From positions 992,001-1,056,000 of the forward strand of contig NC_018396.1 of the NCBI RefSeq assembly GCF_000208865.1: 64,000 bases of DNA. Direction: 5' to 3'. A program made the position numbers and the translations under genes. The notes under the pieces are model-generated. The model did no database searches. It saw nothing but the letters and a program-made list of their open reading frames with translations, and was not told where the DNA came from. The stretch comes from Neospora caninum Liverpool (lineage: Eukaryota > Apicomplexa > Conoidasida > Eucoccidiorida > Sarcocystidae). Of the stretch, positions 1 to 12,627 are shown in pieces; positions within the stretch are counted from its first letter, which is position 1; the number at the start of each line of letters is the position of its first letter.

Positions 1-3000
1 TGAAGAAGGGATGACGCGGGCGTCGTCACTGGCTTTCGAGCGTTCTAAAGGTGTTGTGTGGTTTCACAGTTTGGGCAGGAACGTCTTGGGAATTTTCCGC
101 AGGAAGGTCAACGAGCGGGGTATTTCGGTTCAGGCCACTGAGTTAATGTGCCTTTCCGTATTGCTTCTTACTGACGTGCAGGTTCAAAACATGGACAGCA
201 GTCAGCCACAAAGGTGAGCGTGTTTTCCTCGCAACGTCAAAGATTACGTCTTTCTGGAAGACTAGACCCGCGGGTTAAACCCATTTCCAGGCTCGTGATG
301 TACCCTCTCGTGCTTTCGGGGCTCTGTGAATCCAAATGTGAACACGTGAAAGCCAGCTGTTTAGACAATATCGAGCTGTGATTGCGGTGGTAGGGGGACA
401 ACCGAATGCTTGCTTTTGAAGCTACCGGAAAAAGTCAGCCGTACTGTGCGCTGACTGCCGCCAATCCAAGGCGCGTACCGGAGAGGTACTTCAGTGCCTG
501 ATGGTTCGGTTTTTCGCAGCGAAAGTGTACGCCAGGAGAGGAGTGCCAAGCAGTCCAAGTGCTCTAAACAGGCCAGCGAGCCTCTGCATTGACCGGCGAG
601 TAGACGGCAGATGCACAAGAGGTTTGCTTGTCGCCTCTGTCGACGTTGGAGCCGAGTCTGTCAACCAGAGTATACCCTGATCCGTACCTGTAGCTGCCGA
701 TGCGCTCACGTTTCAATCACAAGGTTTCGTTAAGAAAGGACAATGTAGTTGCCCCACTAGCACCTGCAGAATTTAACTCTCGGGGATGTTCATTTCGTCA
801 ACATGCTTCCGTAGCGAACCTTGAGGCGGTTCCAGTACGAAATGGAACGCGCTTCGGAGTCTCGCTCAGGGTGCAACGGCACTCAGGACAGCTGGTGTGC
901 TGCCCGAGCCAGGTGGCGATCACGATTCGCATGACATCTAGAGAAGTGAGACAACTAGGACGTTCCGGTTCAATAAACGCCAGGCTGGGAGAGGCCAAAA
1001 AGTGAAAGACTGTCATGTTACGGCTGTTGTATCGTGATGACCGACGTGCTCTCTGAGCGTGACACATGAAAGGGTCATATTCGATGCCCGCGGTTGACTC
1101 AGAGACTGACGCACCATGTAGGTGGTGCGTTAACGGCAGTAGATGGACGGTCGAGTTCATGTTTAGTATATAAGAAGAGCCTTCTGGACATGCCGTCCAC
1201 ATGATTCGCCTTCCCAAATAGCCATCGTGTGCCGGCTTACGTACGCGCTCCAGCAGACCAAGTCTGATTTCCTTTCGAAATATCTCAGGAAAAAGTGGCC
1301 TGCCTAACAGGGCCAGCCGTTGCTGTGACTGGAAATACTAGGTGACTATCGTCAGCCGAATGACTGATTATAGAAGGCGTGTGCGATCAGTAGCTTTGAA
1401 TCTGGGTGCAGTGAGGGCGGGGCCCTGTAACCACTAACCCCTGCAGACTGGGCCTTCACGGCCCATACTACGACGAATGACTACTCAGGCCACTTTTTTT
1501 TGCTGTTTTCGCCCCCACCATGTTGTTCAAAAGTGTATTCAAACTGGAGACCCGCTGGACAGGGGCTACCACTGGTATCAGTTTTCTCGGGTAGTCCGAA
1601 CAACCACGAATCGGCTCCTCGCTGGGTCGGCCTTCATCGTGTCTGATGCCGATCCACGGTTTTTGAACAAAGTAAGCAGTGTATGACTACACCGCACTTG
1701 ATGGATCCTCATACTCTGGAAGGGACAACAATTCTAGAGGGCATCTCACCGTTCTAGAATATACCCTTTCGCTCCTCTCGTGCAAGGCTGGGTCATTTAT
1801 GTGGCTTTCATCTCCGTGCGCGCTCCCGAGGCCGCCCCCCTGGCAGCTCGTTGCTCGACAACCCCTCGTGTCTGCAGCTGCCGCAAGTAGGCACTTTTCC
1901 GGATGGGCGACAACGTCTGGTTTTGAAACATTGAGTGAGCCTTAAACCAACGCACGGCCTCGAAAACAGTGGATGTATGCATACCAATGCAAATAGGACT
2001 CTTCTTCAGTGAGTCGTGTACGAGGAGCATCTCTAGAGCTGGCGGCGATGCGCATGTTCGTCCACCTCGGTCTTCTAGAATCCCCGTTCGCTCGAATTCT
2101 GTCAAGACATTGTGAGAGACACCGGTGACGGCTTTTCCCGTCCGGAAGGTTGTGTCGTTCCTTCCATAACTCTTTGTGCCCTATCAGCTCCCTTGTAAAA
2201 ATCCTTTTTAAGGCTCGAAAAAGGCATTTCACTTTCCCTCAACTCTTTTTGCTGACACTCTCAGGGACGTGCCCGCATGTGGAATAGCCGCTTCGCGGCT
2301 GCTTCGTGTGTTGTCGATGCCTTCGTGTCTTGGGGCTTTTTTACCGTCTGCAGCCCCTCAAAAAGAAAGAGTGTGCAAATCGATGATACAAACGCAAAGC
2401 CGGCATTTCACATTTCGGATGAAAAGAGCGAAAGGAGAGAGCATTTCTCTACGTCGGTTGCCTGCGGCTTGTCGACACCGCTCTTGCTCGTGGACCTTTT
2501 ATTCCTTGAGCCTATTCCTTTCGTCAAAGTTTAGCGATCATCTTCCCTGTATCGTCCTATGATGCGACCTCTGCCTCTATATTTCATCTGGAGTCCTGCT
2601 GCAGTAAATGCGCCTTCAAATGCGAGGTAATTCCATGCTCGAGAGAGGAAACGCTGTTTCTCTCACTGCCCGGGCTTACGCCTACCAGTGAGCTCGGGTG
2701 GAGAATCACTCCACCAGCCGTTTTCCTTATTCCTTTTCCATTACCTTGGGTCCCTTCGAGGCTGCTGCTTGGTTATTACCGTTCGCTTCTTACGGCTCAT
2801 ATCCATTCTGGAAACGGAAACGGGTACACCTCATTCGACGCCTGTCCCATGTCCGCCCTTCCGCCTGTCACTGAGATTTCGCATCAACCCCTTGCATTGA
2901 TTTATCCTCTCAACTGCCACCGTTCTCCAGCCTACGCACCGGAGCGGTGTGTTTTAGGGCTTCTTTTCTGGCTTTGACCAATTCCCCAACTACGCCGTTG

Positions 3001-3016
3001 ATGTGACTGGCCTCCA
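1..3016. other. No confident gene; two weak exon-like stretches
   Basis: I see no recognisable protein here. Two stretches on the + strand look like internal exons. At 182-213 a pyrimidine-rich acceptor ends in AG and the stretch closes with a GTGAGC donor. At 1563-1671 an open stretch lies between an AG and a GTAAGC donor and encodes a peptide containing GYHWYQFSRVV. They could belong to an unresolved gene or to an untranslated leader. Nothing links them to each other or to the gene starting at 3017. Confidence 0.2.
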
Positions 3017-6000
3017 ATGGCGTCTACCGCACTCTCCGGCACCGCGCGGAGTTCGTTCAATCCGGAGCGTTCTGTTCAGGGTACGTGCTTCCATATTGAT
3101 CTCTTTTTCGGCCATGTTTCTCGACATGCGACCGCGACAAAAGATGAGCAGCGGCCTTCTCCCTCGAAGTTGAGAAGTGCATGCGCAGGCGAGACTGTTC
3201 GTGGCTCTTACAATTGGCTCTGTCGTTTTCCATGTGGTTTCGTCTCTTCAAAATGCTATACGGTCGATTCGGCAACTGAGGGCACACACATTCACTACAC
3301 GTTTAATTTGTCGGAAATGATCTGGGTTGCCTCACTGCGCAACACCAAAGCGGTAGAGAATCGGGTGGATAGGAACTCTCTGTCTTCTCCACACGATACC
3401 GCCCGATGTAGAAGGGAGACGATCATCGAATGAGCGGCTCTAAAAAGCGGTTAGACGTCGATTTCAGCAAACTGCTGAAGATCCAGAGGGAGAAAAGGCA
3501 AAGCGGGCACCTACATATGAGAGCACATTTTAGCGCATCTTGGGATTGCGAATGATCTTCTTGTGAGTCGAAGCGTTTCGCCTGCGTGCGCCGTTTAAGA
3601 CCCGTTTTCCGTACTCCCATTGAAGCAGTGTCGCCTGTGATCTTGGGACTCCGCGGCGCTGGTATGTGTGTTGCTGTCGGCTTTTTTGCAGGGTGGGCGT
3701 CGCCTTCGGATTCGCCCGCGCTGCAATACCCTTACGGTGACCCCGAAAGCTCCTACCGCCCGGCTTCGCTGAGCGCTCCGTTTTCGTCACGGAGTTGGTC
3801 CACTCCTGACACCGCACCTTCGCGTGCGCGAACCGTCCGGTTTGCATCCCAGAGATTGACCCAGAATTATTCCCCTCCAGGGTCAATCACCCGGCCCGAA
3901 TCCGACCTATCTAGCGCGGCAACTTCGCCTGTGCCCCAGCTTGTTTCTGAAGGACGAACTGGTGCTCCAGGTGCCGAGGGCGGATTGGCCAAGCAGTTCT
4001 CAATCGCTGGACAAAAACTGCGTCTCGCCTCGTCGGTCTATCCGGAACAAACGCGGTCGCCATATTCTGGCGTCACTTTGGATGCTGCGAGAAGTCGTTC
4101 GGCGTCGCCATCTGCTCGACACAGAGGCATATCTTCCATTAGCCAAGCTGGCAGCGGGCCGGCGTCTTCGCGGACTTCTGGTGGAGCAACTGGTACCTCT
4201 GATACGACGTTGAAACGAACCACCACGCTGCCTGGTTCACGAGAGGACAACATGAGTAGCTTTTCCACGATTGCACAGTCGGCGCCAGTGGCTCTAGGGT
4301 CGAGAGACCAGGGATTCTCCGACTCCTCCGGAGATCAGGAAGCCGCAAGATTCTCCCGCTCTGCGCCGCGTACATTCTTTGATTCATGCGCCCGAGATGT
4401 GAAGACCCCTCCGGGCGCATCTTACGCAGGGGAGGCGGCAAGAGTCTGTGGACAGGCTGGCGCGGGTTTCACGACAAGTCCAGGAGACTTCCTCGGAGCT
4501 GGACAACTGCCAGTCCCCTCCCAGTCGGTGATGCGCCACACAGACGCTCGGGGCGGTCAGTTCGAGAGCGGCGGGCCGGGGGATCTTCAGGAAAGACAGG
4601 CTCAACTGCAGATGGAACTGAAAGCGCTGCAAGGGCGGCAGCAGCAACTGCTCAGCCAGCAAGCTCGGCAACTGTACCACCAGAAAATGCAGCGTCCCTG
4701 GCTGGTCCCCTGCAAAGTGTCTCCCGACTCCGCACGCGTGGCCACACTCACCATCCTTCCGTCCAAAGAGAACGGGAAAAGCGGCAGCTCTGAGCGCAGC
4801 GGCAGTTGCCCGATTTTCTCTCGATGTGGCAGGAGTGCACGCAGTCGAAGCAACAGCACGCGCGCCCGCCGCATCGGGGTGTACGTACGCCCGTCAGATA
4901 CAGCAAACGTCCAGCCGGTGGCCACAGCGCCAGGGATGAGTCCGGAGACAAGGCAGCCGGCATTCTACCCTTCCTGGTCATGGGGAGGCGCGGCGTTCCC
5001 GCAGTGCATGGGCCCAGCTGATCTTTCTTGGGACGACGGGACACGGTCAGGAAATGCTGCCTGTCCCCTCGTGCTGAAAGTCGACGTCGTGCCGTCACAG
5101 CCTGAAAAGCCTCCGGAGGAAAAAGCGGAGGAGTGGAAGAAAAGCCTGTCTCTGGGTGTCTCCAGTTCAGCTGTGTCAGCCTCCGAAGCGGCAGAACCCG
5201 ACCCGCGAATGGAGCAGATCTTGAAGGAGAATGACGCCCTCCGACAGGACAACGCGTCGCTGAAGGTGCGAAAAACTGGCATTTTCTCCCGCAGTGTGAA
5301 AGAGTGGTCGGCATTTGTAGTCAGGGAGAGCACGGCACGTGCAACACCTGTAGTTTGCTGTCAAGCAAGACGACACAGTAGCCCCCGCCGCTGCATTTGA
5401 CCACTCCGCTCGAAATCGTTGCCTATTTAGACGCGCTTCTTCAGTTCCACATCTGCCACGCGTTCTGTCCCCTCTTCTCTCCAGGCCCAGCTCGAACAGG
5501 CTCATGCAGAGGGCGTCGGTCGACGCCTCGCCGCAATCGACGCCGCACGTCGAGCGCAGGTTGATCTGTACGGGGAAGACAGTGTCATGTGGGAACAGGA
5601 ACTGGACAACCAGAAACTTCGCCGCCAGATTGCGGAGTTGGGAGCCGCGCTCTATGCAGCCACGGAAGACGGGTGAGGGCAGAGACATTTTCATCTGCGC
5701 GGCTTGCCGGAGGCGCTGCGAGGGGTCCGGCGAGCTTTCAGAGGCATCCACTTGCAGACGGTCTTGGCAACAGGGTGTGAGATCTTCTCTTCCTGTGTCT
5801 CAGCCCACAGAGATTCACGCAGAGTTAGGGAAAACCGCTAGGCGACCTGGCTTGGCGCGTGCTCGCTTCGGTACCCTAAGCTGTCACCGCGTGGGAGTCA
5901 CGCACTTTTCCTGGTGCAGGCGAACCAGCCGTGTTGGAAGCCGCAAGCTTGACACAACGTGCCACGCGCCTTTTCCTCGCGTGGCGAATGCCTGTGGCAC

Positions 6001-9000
6001 GTCCGTGTTCCCTTCTCTTGCATGAGTCTCGACTTCGCTGTTGAACTTCTTTTCCCGGAGGGACTGCGGCCGCGTACTGCAGCGCCAGGGCACGAGAAAT
6101 CCGTGTTGTTTCTGGTTCGCTCTCTTTTCTCCTCCAGAGATTTCCGACTCGCCACTGAGGCCCTCACACAGCAACTGACTGATGCCCACCATGAGATTTC
6201 CGTGCTGAAGAAAATGATGAGGTCCGAGGCAAACGCAGCAGCCAGGCATTCGAGTTTCCTGAACGCCTTGGGGTGTCGGGACACATCAGATGCCGCGACG
6301 TTGGGCGCCAACGACATTTCTGTTCGCGAAGCTGCAGTTGATTCTCTTCTTAGTCAAGGGAAACGTGTCACAACTCAGGTGAGTCGTACGATCCTCCGGG
6401 ACATGCAAGTTCCTGTGTATAGTTTCCGACCAAGGCTTTCGGTGAATTCTGTCTACATCGCCAACGGGTCTCGCCGCGGAATGGAAGCTCGATGGAAACC
6501 ATCCGCGGACTGACGCCCACGTGATGCTGCTTGTCCCAGACAGAAATTCTGCGGTCTCGCTGGGTCGCCTTGGGCAAGCTGGTACGAGAAGGAATTCACT
6601 TTGCCTCTGGAGACCCCTTTGCGCGGTAGAGAAGGTGCCTCCGAGGTGTTTCGTTTCCATCTTTTTCTCCCGTGTCTTCTGCTCTGAGGCCTGGTGTCTC
6701 TCCTGTCCACATGCTCCGCCCCGTCCTGTCAGTTTCAGTCGCCGTTTTTGCCGCCTCTGTGCAGGGCAGGGAGAAGGTCTGGGGCGCCCTCAGTTCCATG
6801 AAGGATCTCGTCGACCAAGTCTTCGACCGCATGACCCGTCTGCTGACCAGCACCTGTGTAAGGTTTACGACGCTGCAAGCTGCTGCATGCGAAGTCAGAA
6901 GAGAAAACAGCCGCGTTCCTCCGATCCTCCTGGGTTTCCAGTCAGGCTGCCTCGCTTTGGGCAGCGTGCGAGCACTGACGAGGGCCCACGCTAGTGCTCC
7001 GCCCCCCTGTAATCGTGGGGGGTTTGAGGGGGGATCTGCAACTGCTTTGGGCAAACGGACAGCGAAGCACAAAGGAGCGGAAAGATACGTCACACTTCTT
7101 CTCTCACAGGCGTGCAGTGCAATTTTTGGCAACGACCAATTGTATAATATATGTACGTATATATATATATATATATATGCCCGCGGGTATCTCTGAGGGC
7201 TTCCATCCTGGACCTTAAAGGGGAAGGGCAGTTACCACCGCGAAGATGTCTTTCGAGGTTTTTATGCATCTAACAGCTGTACGGGAGGAAGTTTTATGAG
7301 AAGAACAAGAGAGGGAGATAAAAGAGAACGCGAGAACGCACGATGGGAAATTCATACGGAGCCCTTGACATCTCTGCAGAATTACACAGCCGCGAGTTGT
7401 TTCTTTTTCCTCGGCGTATTTTCTGTTCAGACCATGGAGGAGAAAGTCAAGTATCTCGAGGGTCTCCAGGTGCTTGTCGTCAGCAGCCTTGATGGAGTGA
7501 GTTTCCTTGATTTCTTTTTTGTAAGGTGTATGTTCTTTGTCTTTTTACCGTGGCAAGTCTCCGTGTTCTCGGGCTCTCCCGCGGCACCCCTCGCTGCGGC
7601 TCTGTCTTTTGTCGTATCTTGTGCTCCGTGTGTTTCTGTTTCGACTGTCGCCCCTGCCGTGTGCCTCTGCGCTTTCATTTTTCTGCCTCTTCGCCTCCAG
7701 GCCGCAGAATGCCGGAGTTCGTGCACTTTTCTTCCGGCCGGAGTTCCCGTGTGTTTCCCACCTGCCCTCTTCACGCTTGAGTTCTCTTTCTCTTTTGTTC
7801 TTTGTACTCGCCCTGTGTCTTTCCGGTTTCTCTCTTCGTCACTGTTTTCTTCATCCGCGTTCGCCTGCTGCTACCTCCCGGCTTCCTCGTCCTCTCTTCA
7901 TTGTGGTCCTGTGCTCCGTTGGTTAAAACGCATCCCCGCTCTCTGCGCTCTCTGCTTCAGACGCTTGATGCTTACGAGGAACTTGCGGCGACATGCAGCA
8001 AATTTGACCAAATACGCGCGGTTGTCTTTGACCCCAAGCGGAACAGTCCTTACTGGTAAAAAGAAAGCATGAAGAGAAAAGGATCGCTTGCTCCGTCAAG
8101 CGGCTATTCCCAAAAGACAGAACAAGGGCAGTGTCTTCAGTGCTCTGTTTCTTTTCATTCCTCGCGGATTTTTGAGCGCAGAGTGCTGCGGTCTACTTCC
8201 CTGGGCGGCAGGCATATACGCTCGTGTATGCGCCGCAAGGTTTGGTTTTTCGTCGGTCACGAGCCACCACGTGGACCTGTTGCCCATTCCTCACCTAGCC
8301 ACATAGTCGGTGGCCCCAACTAGACGGGGATGTTAATTTATGCTTGCGATGCTTCCGTTTGGTGCCGGCTTTCAAGTGTGCCCGATGAAGCATACCCACG
8401 AGATCGTCTGCCTCAAACACGCCAAGTATCCCTGCTTGTGTGTTCTTCCACCCTCCGTGGCACACGTCGCAGTCTCGTCCCCGCGTTGTTGTGCGCATTC
8501 TGCCCACGGGCGCATCTCGCTGTATTCAGGATATATGTCTCCATCTAAACATAGGTATATGCATGTATATATGCTGGTGCGCCCTTTTGTGGTTTTCGAG
8601 TTGTGAATATCCCTGTGCGTGGCCAGATCCTGCGCGGCTCCGATTTCCGTCCGCATCTATTTTGAGGGAGTTTGCTTCCACAGCATCGCGCTCTATCCCT
8701 TTGTTTCCTGTCGTGTCCGTTCAGCCCATGCAGGCCGCGGCGCCAAGTCCTCGAGGACGACCTGAAGCATCTCTGCCTGCAGAACAAAGACGCTGCGGAG
8801 AAGCTGCGGCAGCTCCGAGCTCGCATAGTCAAATTGGAAATGGAGAACTTGCGGTTTTACGTCAAACACGTGAGCGTGAAGACAGCAGGCGATGTAAAAG
8901 AGCGGGGGCGTCCAAGGGAGCGACGCCGCAGTCTCTCTGTGTCTCCTCGCAGAAAGGTTGCGTGTAGGCCTGTTGTGTCGTCTTTTTCTTCGTTTCCTTT

Positions 9001-12000
9001 AGAGGCATGCACAAGCAAAACACGCAGGGAACAGACCTGCCTGCCGGCGCTTGTCTCGTTTATGGGGTTGCTTAGAACAGTCGCCGCGAGTGCGCTTGGT
9101 TTTCTATTCACGTCAAAGAGAGGTCTACCGCCGGAAGAGAGGTTATCGCCGATTTTTCCCAAGGTTTCCATCTGTTTTTTGCAGCCAGAGGAACCCGGGA
9201 TGCAGCCTGAGGCACCGCCAGTGTCCCGTGCTGTCGCCAGCCAGGGCGTCAAAGCGCGAGGTGCACTGTGCCGCTTGCAGTCGCCAGTGAAAAGAGACAG
9301 TCCCCACAGAAACGACTCTGCGGTCGCCGAGGCCACCCGCGACGACAGTGACACAAGTGAAGAAAGTGTTTCAGTGACCAGGAAACCGGTCGAGACGCAC
9401 CGCAAGGCGCCATTCGAGACGAATCGCAAGACAAAGCTGTTGCGCAACAGACAGGAAGTGTTTCCGGATCGAGACGAAGTCACGCCGCATCAGTTCACCA
9501 CGATGGTAAGACGCAGAGCCGCTGTGTGGCGCTTTGGTGTTTCACCAGGCTTCGAGCCCTTGTACGGCATCTCGTTGCAACCATCCGGGTTGTCCGCTCT
9601 CCTGCCTGTCCCTCCGGCGGAGGTCGCACACGTTTCTAACCGTCTCAGGGAGGTGTATCTGTGTCCCCAGCGAACCGCATGCATTTCGGTCGGGTGTCTG
9701 TGTTTTGTGGCTGTGGCAGATCAAGAAGCTGCAGGACGAGATCGACCGCCTGAAAGACGTGAGTCTCCGTCTTTTGTTTGTGGGGATAAAATCTGCGATA
9801 CTGGCAACCTTTGTCAGTGGGATTTTGCGTCATGGATGAAACACGGAGACACCGCTGCCTGCGAAGAAGTGCTTGGCTCTATTTCCTTAAAAGCGCCACG
9901 TTCTTTGTGTCCTGGGGTGCGAGAGACAACTCCTCTGTCGTTGTCCCTGACTGCAAGCCCCAATCGGCCAGTCCGTCTCGTTCACTTCGGCAGTCCAGCA
10001 CGGCTGACGCGCGCACAGCAACACTCTTCTGAATGCTCCAAGTAACAGGCCTACAGGCGCTGCGGCGCGCCTCCGCCAGTCGTGCTCGGTCGTCTCGGGG
10101 ATACTGGTGTACTCTCAAATGAGAACTTTTTTGAATCATACACCTTCTTAGGGGTGAATGAATTCGTGACAACGGAGCGTTGTATGGGTGTCATCGTTTT
10201 TTGACTGGCGGTACTCGTACTGACACTGCGTCCCGCTGTCAACCGCGCATCCAAAAGACTGTTAAGGCGCACCAGAGATGAGTTGTGTCGTGCTCACCAA
10301 CGTTTCGTTTTCCCTCGTTCCCAAACGATTGTCAGGAGAGGCAGTTCGACAGGACGAGGGACGCCGAGCGGGAGCAATACCTCACCTATCGCGTTTTCAA
10401 TAAAAATCACATTCTTCAAGACAAGGTAGGCAAGGCGGTGTTGGGCATCTCACGGGCACGCATGTGAAGAGCTCCGGGGATATACACGCATGTCGGGGTT
10501 CAGTGCCGCGCACAGCGATGTTTTTTGCATCGAAGCAGCGGCTCCAGCCGTTTTCCTCTCGAGAATCAGGAGGAAGTTGTGATGGGGCCACCGAAGAGGG
10601 TTTGCGCCTTGAGATACAACCCGTCTAGCACAGGAATGACAGACCGTTAGGAGTGTCAGGCAGTTCTGGTCAAACAGACGGGCGTTTAAAGCAGGGAAAA
10701 AGCGGAGGAGCGGCTAGTGTCCTATGCTTCGTTGTACCGCAATGAAAGGTGGTGTTAAGTCGGGGAGCGCCCTTCTGGATTTTTCAAAAACGTCGCGTCC
10801 AGCTTTTAGGCTTCCGTGACGTTGAAAGGTTGCAGTTCACTTCAGTACTCTTTTTCTGTTTTGTGTTCAGCTGAATGAACAAGATCGCCTGCTGGCGCGA
10901 CTCATGCAGGTGCGTCCTGGCGCTGTAGTTATGAGCAAGAGCCAGTCTCCGCCACGGTTTTCGGCCAGCGGATGGTATGAGTGATAGAGACGGCAGGGGG
11001 ATCTGTTTTATGTCTGAATTTCCGTGGGCAACGCTCTGTCCAGGTGGTCGATTTCCCTTGGGACAAGTCTCTGTTCCAGAGCCCATCCGGCGAACGGTCG
11101 CTGGTCCTGGGTGACTCTGAGGTCGAAGGGGGCGGGAATAAGAGCTTGTCCCGGGGTCGAAGCGGAGCTAAATTCCTGGTCCTCGTTTCTTTTCCTTTTT
11201 TCAGATGATCGAGGACAGGGACCGCATGTCTGCGGCGGCAAGCGCGGTCACGCCGACCCAACGTGCCCAGTGCCGGGCGCTGCATGAGGACATTGAGGAA
11301 AGCAGGACTCTGATACGCCAGTCCTCTGCGGTGAGTCCTGGAACTGTTGGTGTGTGGGTCATGCTTTTGGTGTCGGTTTGCCTCTCGACTGTGGAGGACA
11401 GGGCGGAAGCAGCGACTTTCGGTGTGTAGAACGCTCGAGATTTTGGGGGTGCCTAGGCAGGGGAGGCTGATGAGAAAGCAGCACATTCAGGCTCTTGGTC
11501 TCGCAAGCGCGTTTCTGTAGAAGGCGCCCGTGTCGGCCCCCGCAAACAACGGGAGAAAGGCGTTTCTTTTTGCACCGTGGGTGTGCAATGAGGGTACAAG
11601 GGGTGCTGTGTATCCCGCCTAATTGGTGTGAGCAAAAGCTTCTTAACGCGAACTTCGTCGACTCTCAGAAGAGTGTACTTTGGCGATTCTGACAGCACAA
11701 GCCATGGCTTTTGCTCCGACGAGATGATGTGCAGCGCACTGCTCTCGAAGATTCCGTGATCCGTCTCTTGCTCGTACCCCTTCTGTCGCTATCTGAGCAG
11801 GCACTCCGGGAGGGCCAGGCTCCGGCGCCTCAGGTCTTCGAAAACCTGTTGACCCGGCTCAGGAGCCTAAAACCCGGCAGTCTGAATGACATGACTGCAG
11901 AAGAGCAGGAATTGCTGGAGATGGTGAGTGGGTCGTGGGGTCTTCTCGGTGGGACTTTGTGGAAGGCGAAGCCGAGGCCTATTCTGCAAATGCATGCAGT

Positions 12001-12627
12001 TCACAGATAGTGAGTAGAGCCACAATGTCCACATTGATCGTGTATGCAGACATCGGCAATCGCAACTTCTGACAGACTGAAAGCCCCGTTTCCTGTTTAC
12101 CCCCAAATATGGAAGACGGCCTCTGGTTTTCCTCAACGTTTTTTGCACCAGTGCTTTCCTTAAGTGTCTGGGGTTGTGTGTGGGTGCGCAGATCAACCGC
12201 CAGGCATATCAGCTTCGAAAGATCCATGAGGTAGGCCAGGGTCAAATGCTGCTTCTCCAGAGGGTTCCACCACAGGATCGGGTCTTGTTCGACTCCTTTT
12301 AGTTCTGAGCAGGAGCTGGAGACCAACCTTGTTGCTGATTTGGCGTTGTGTGACTGATTTGGAGTTGCGTGACCGGCTTGGCGTCTTACCAGATCCGGCA
12401 TTCTCCTTTCCAGTCCCTATGATTCTGATGGTTTGTACCCGTCACTGACGGTTGCCGTGCTCAACAGGGTCTCAGCTGACCGCGGGGGTGGGAAAAGCCA
12501 CCACAGACTGAGGTCCCCATGGGACTGAGTCGTGTCTCCCTGAAGTTTTCATTGAAGAAGTTCCGCGTTCTCCGTGCCTTTCGTGGTCTCTTCGCAGGCA
12601 GTCACTGAGTTGACGGATAACCCCTAG
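3017..12627 (+). CDS. Large coiled-coil protein of unknown function, 17 exons, 1136 aa
   Basis: Not recognised as a named family. Exons: 3017-3080, 3692-5265, 5485-5672, 6138-6378, 6540-6625, 6770-6857, 7431-7496, 7961-8055, 8734-8869, 9185-9505, 9720-9758, 10336-10425, 10871-10909, 11205-11330, 11735-11923, 12192-12230, 12598-12627. Phases close throughout and the last exon ends LTDNP-stop. Start: the ATG at 3017 (MASTALSG) splices with GTACGT onto the acceptor before GWASPSD, better than the in-frame ATG at 3586, which would place intron sequence in the protein. Residues 1 to about 310 are Ser/Pro/Arg-rich and probably disordered. Gln-rich heptads occur near 320-350 (QMELKALQGRQQQLL). From about 527 to the C-terminus the chain is almost continuously helical, with Leu/Glu/Lys heptads such as IKKLQDEIDRLKD and LRARIVKLEMENLRF. 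No membrane segment or enzyme motif is visible. A cytoskeletal or centrosomal scaffold is a guess from composition. The exon 5/6 border has an alternative (donor at 6582, acceptor at 6765). Confidence 0.75.
7158..7178. repeat. (TA)n microsatellite in intron 6 of the coiled-coil gene
   Basis: An uninterrupted TA run of about ten units, preceded by ATATGTACG. Similar runs occur in several other introns of this window. Confidence 0.9.
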
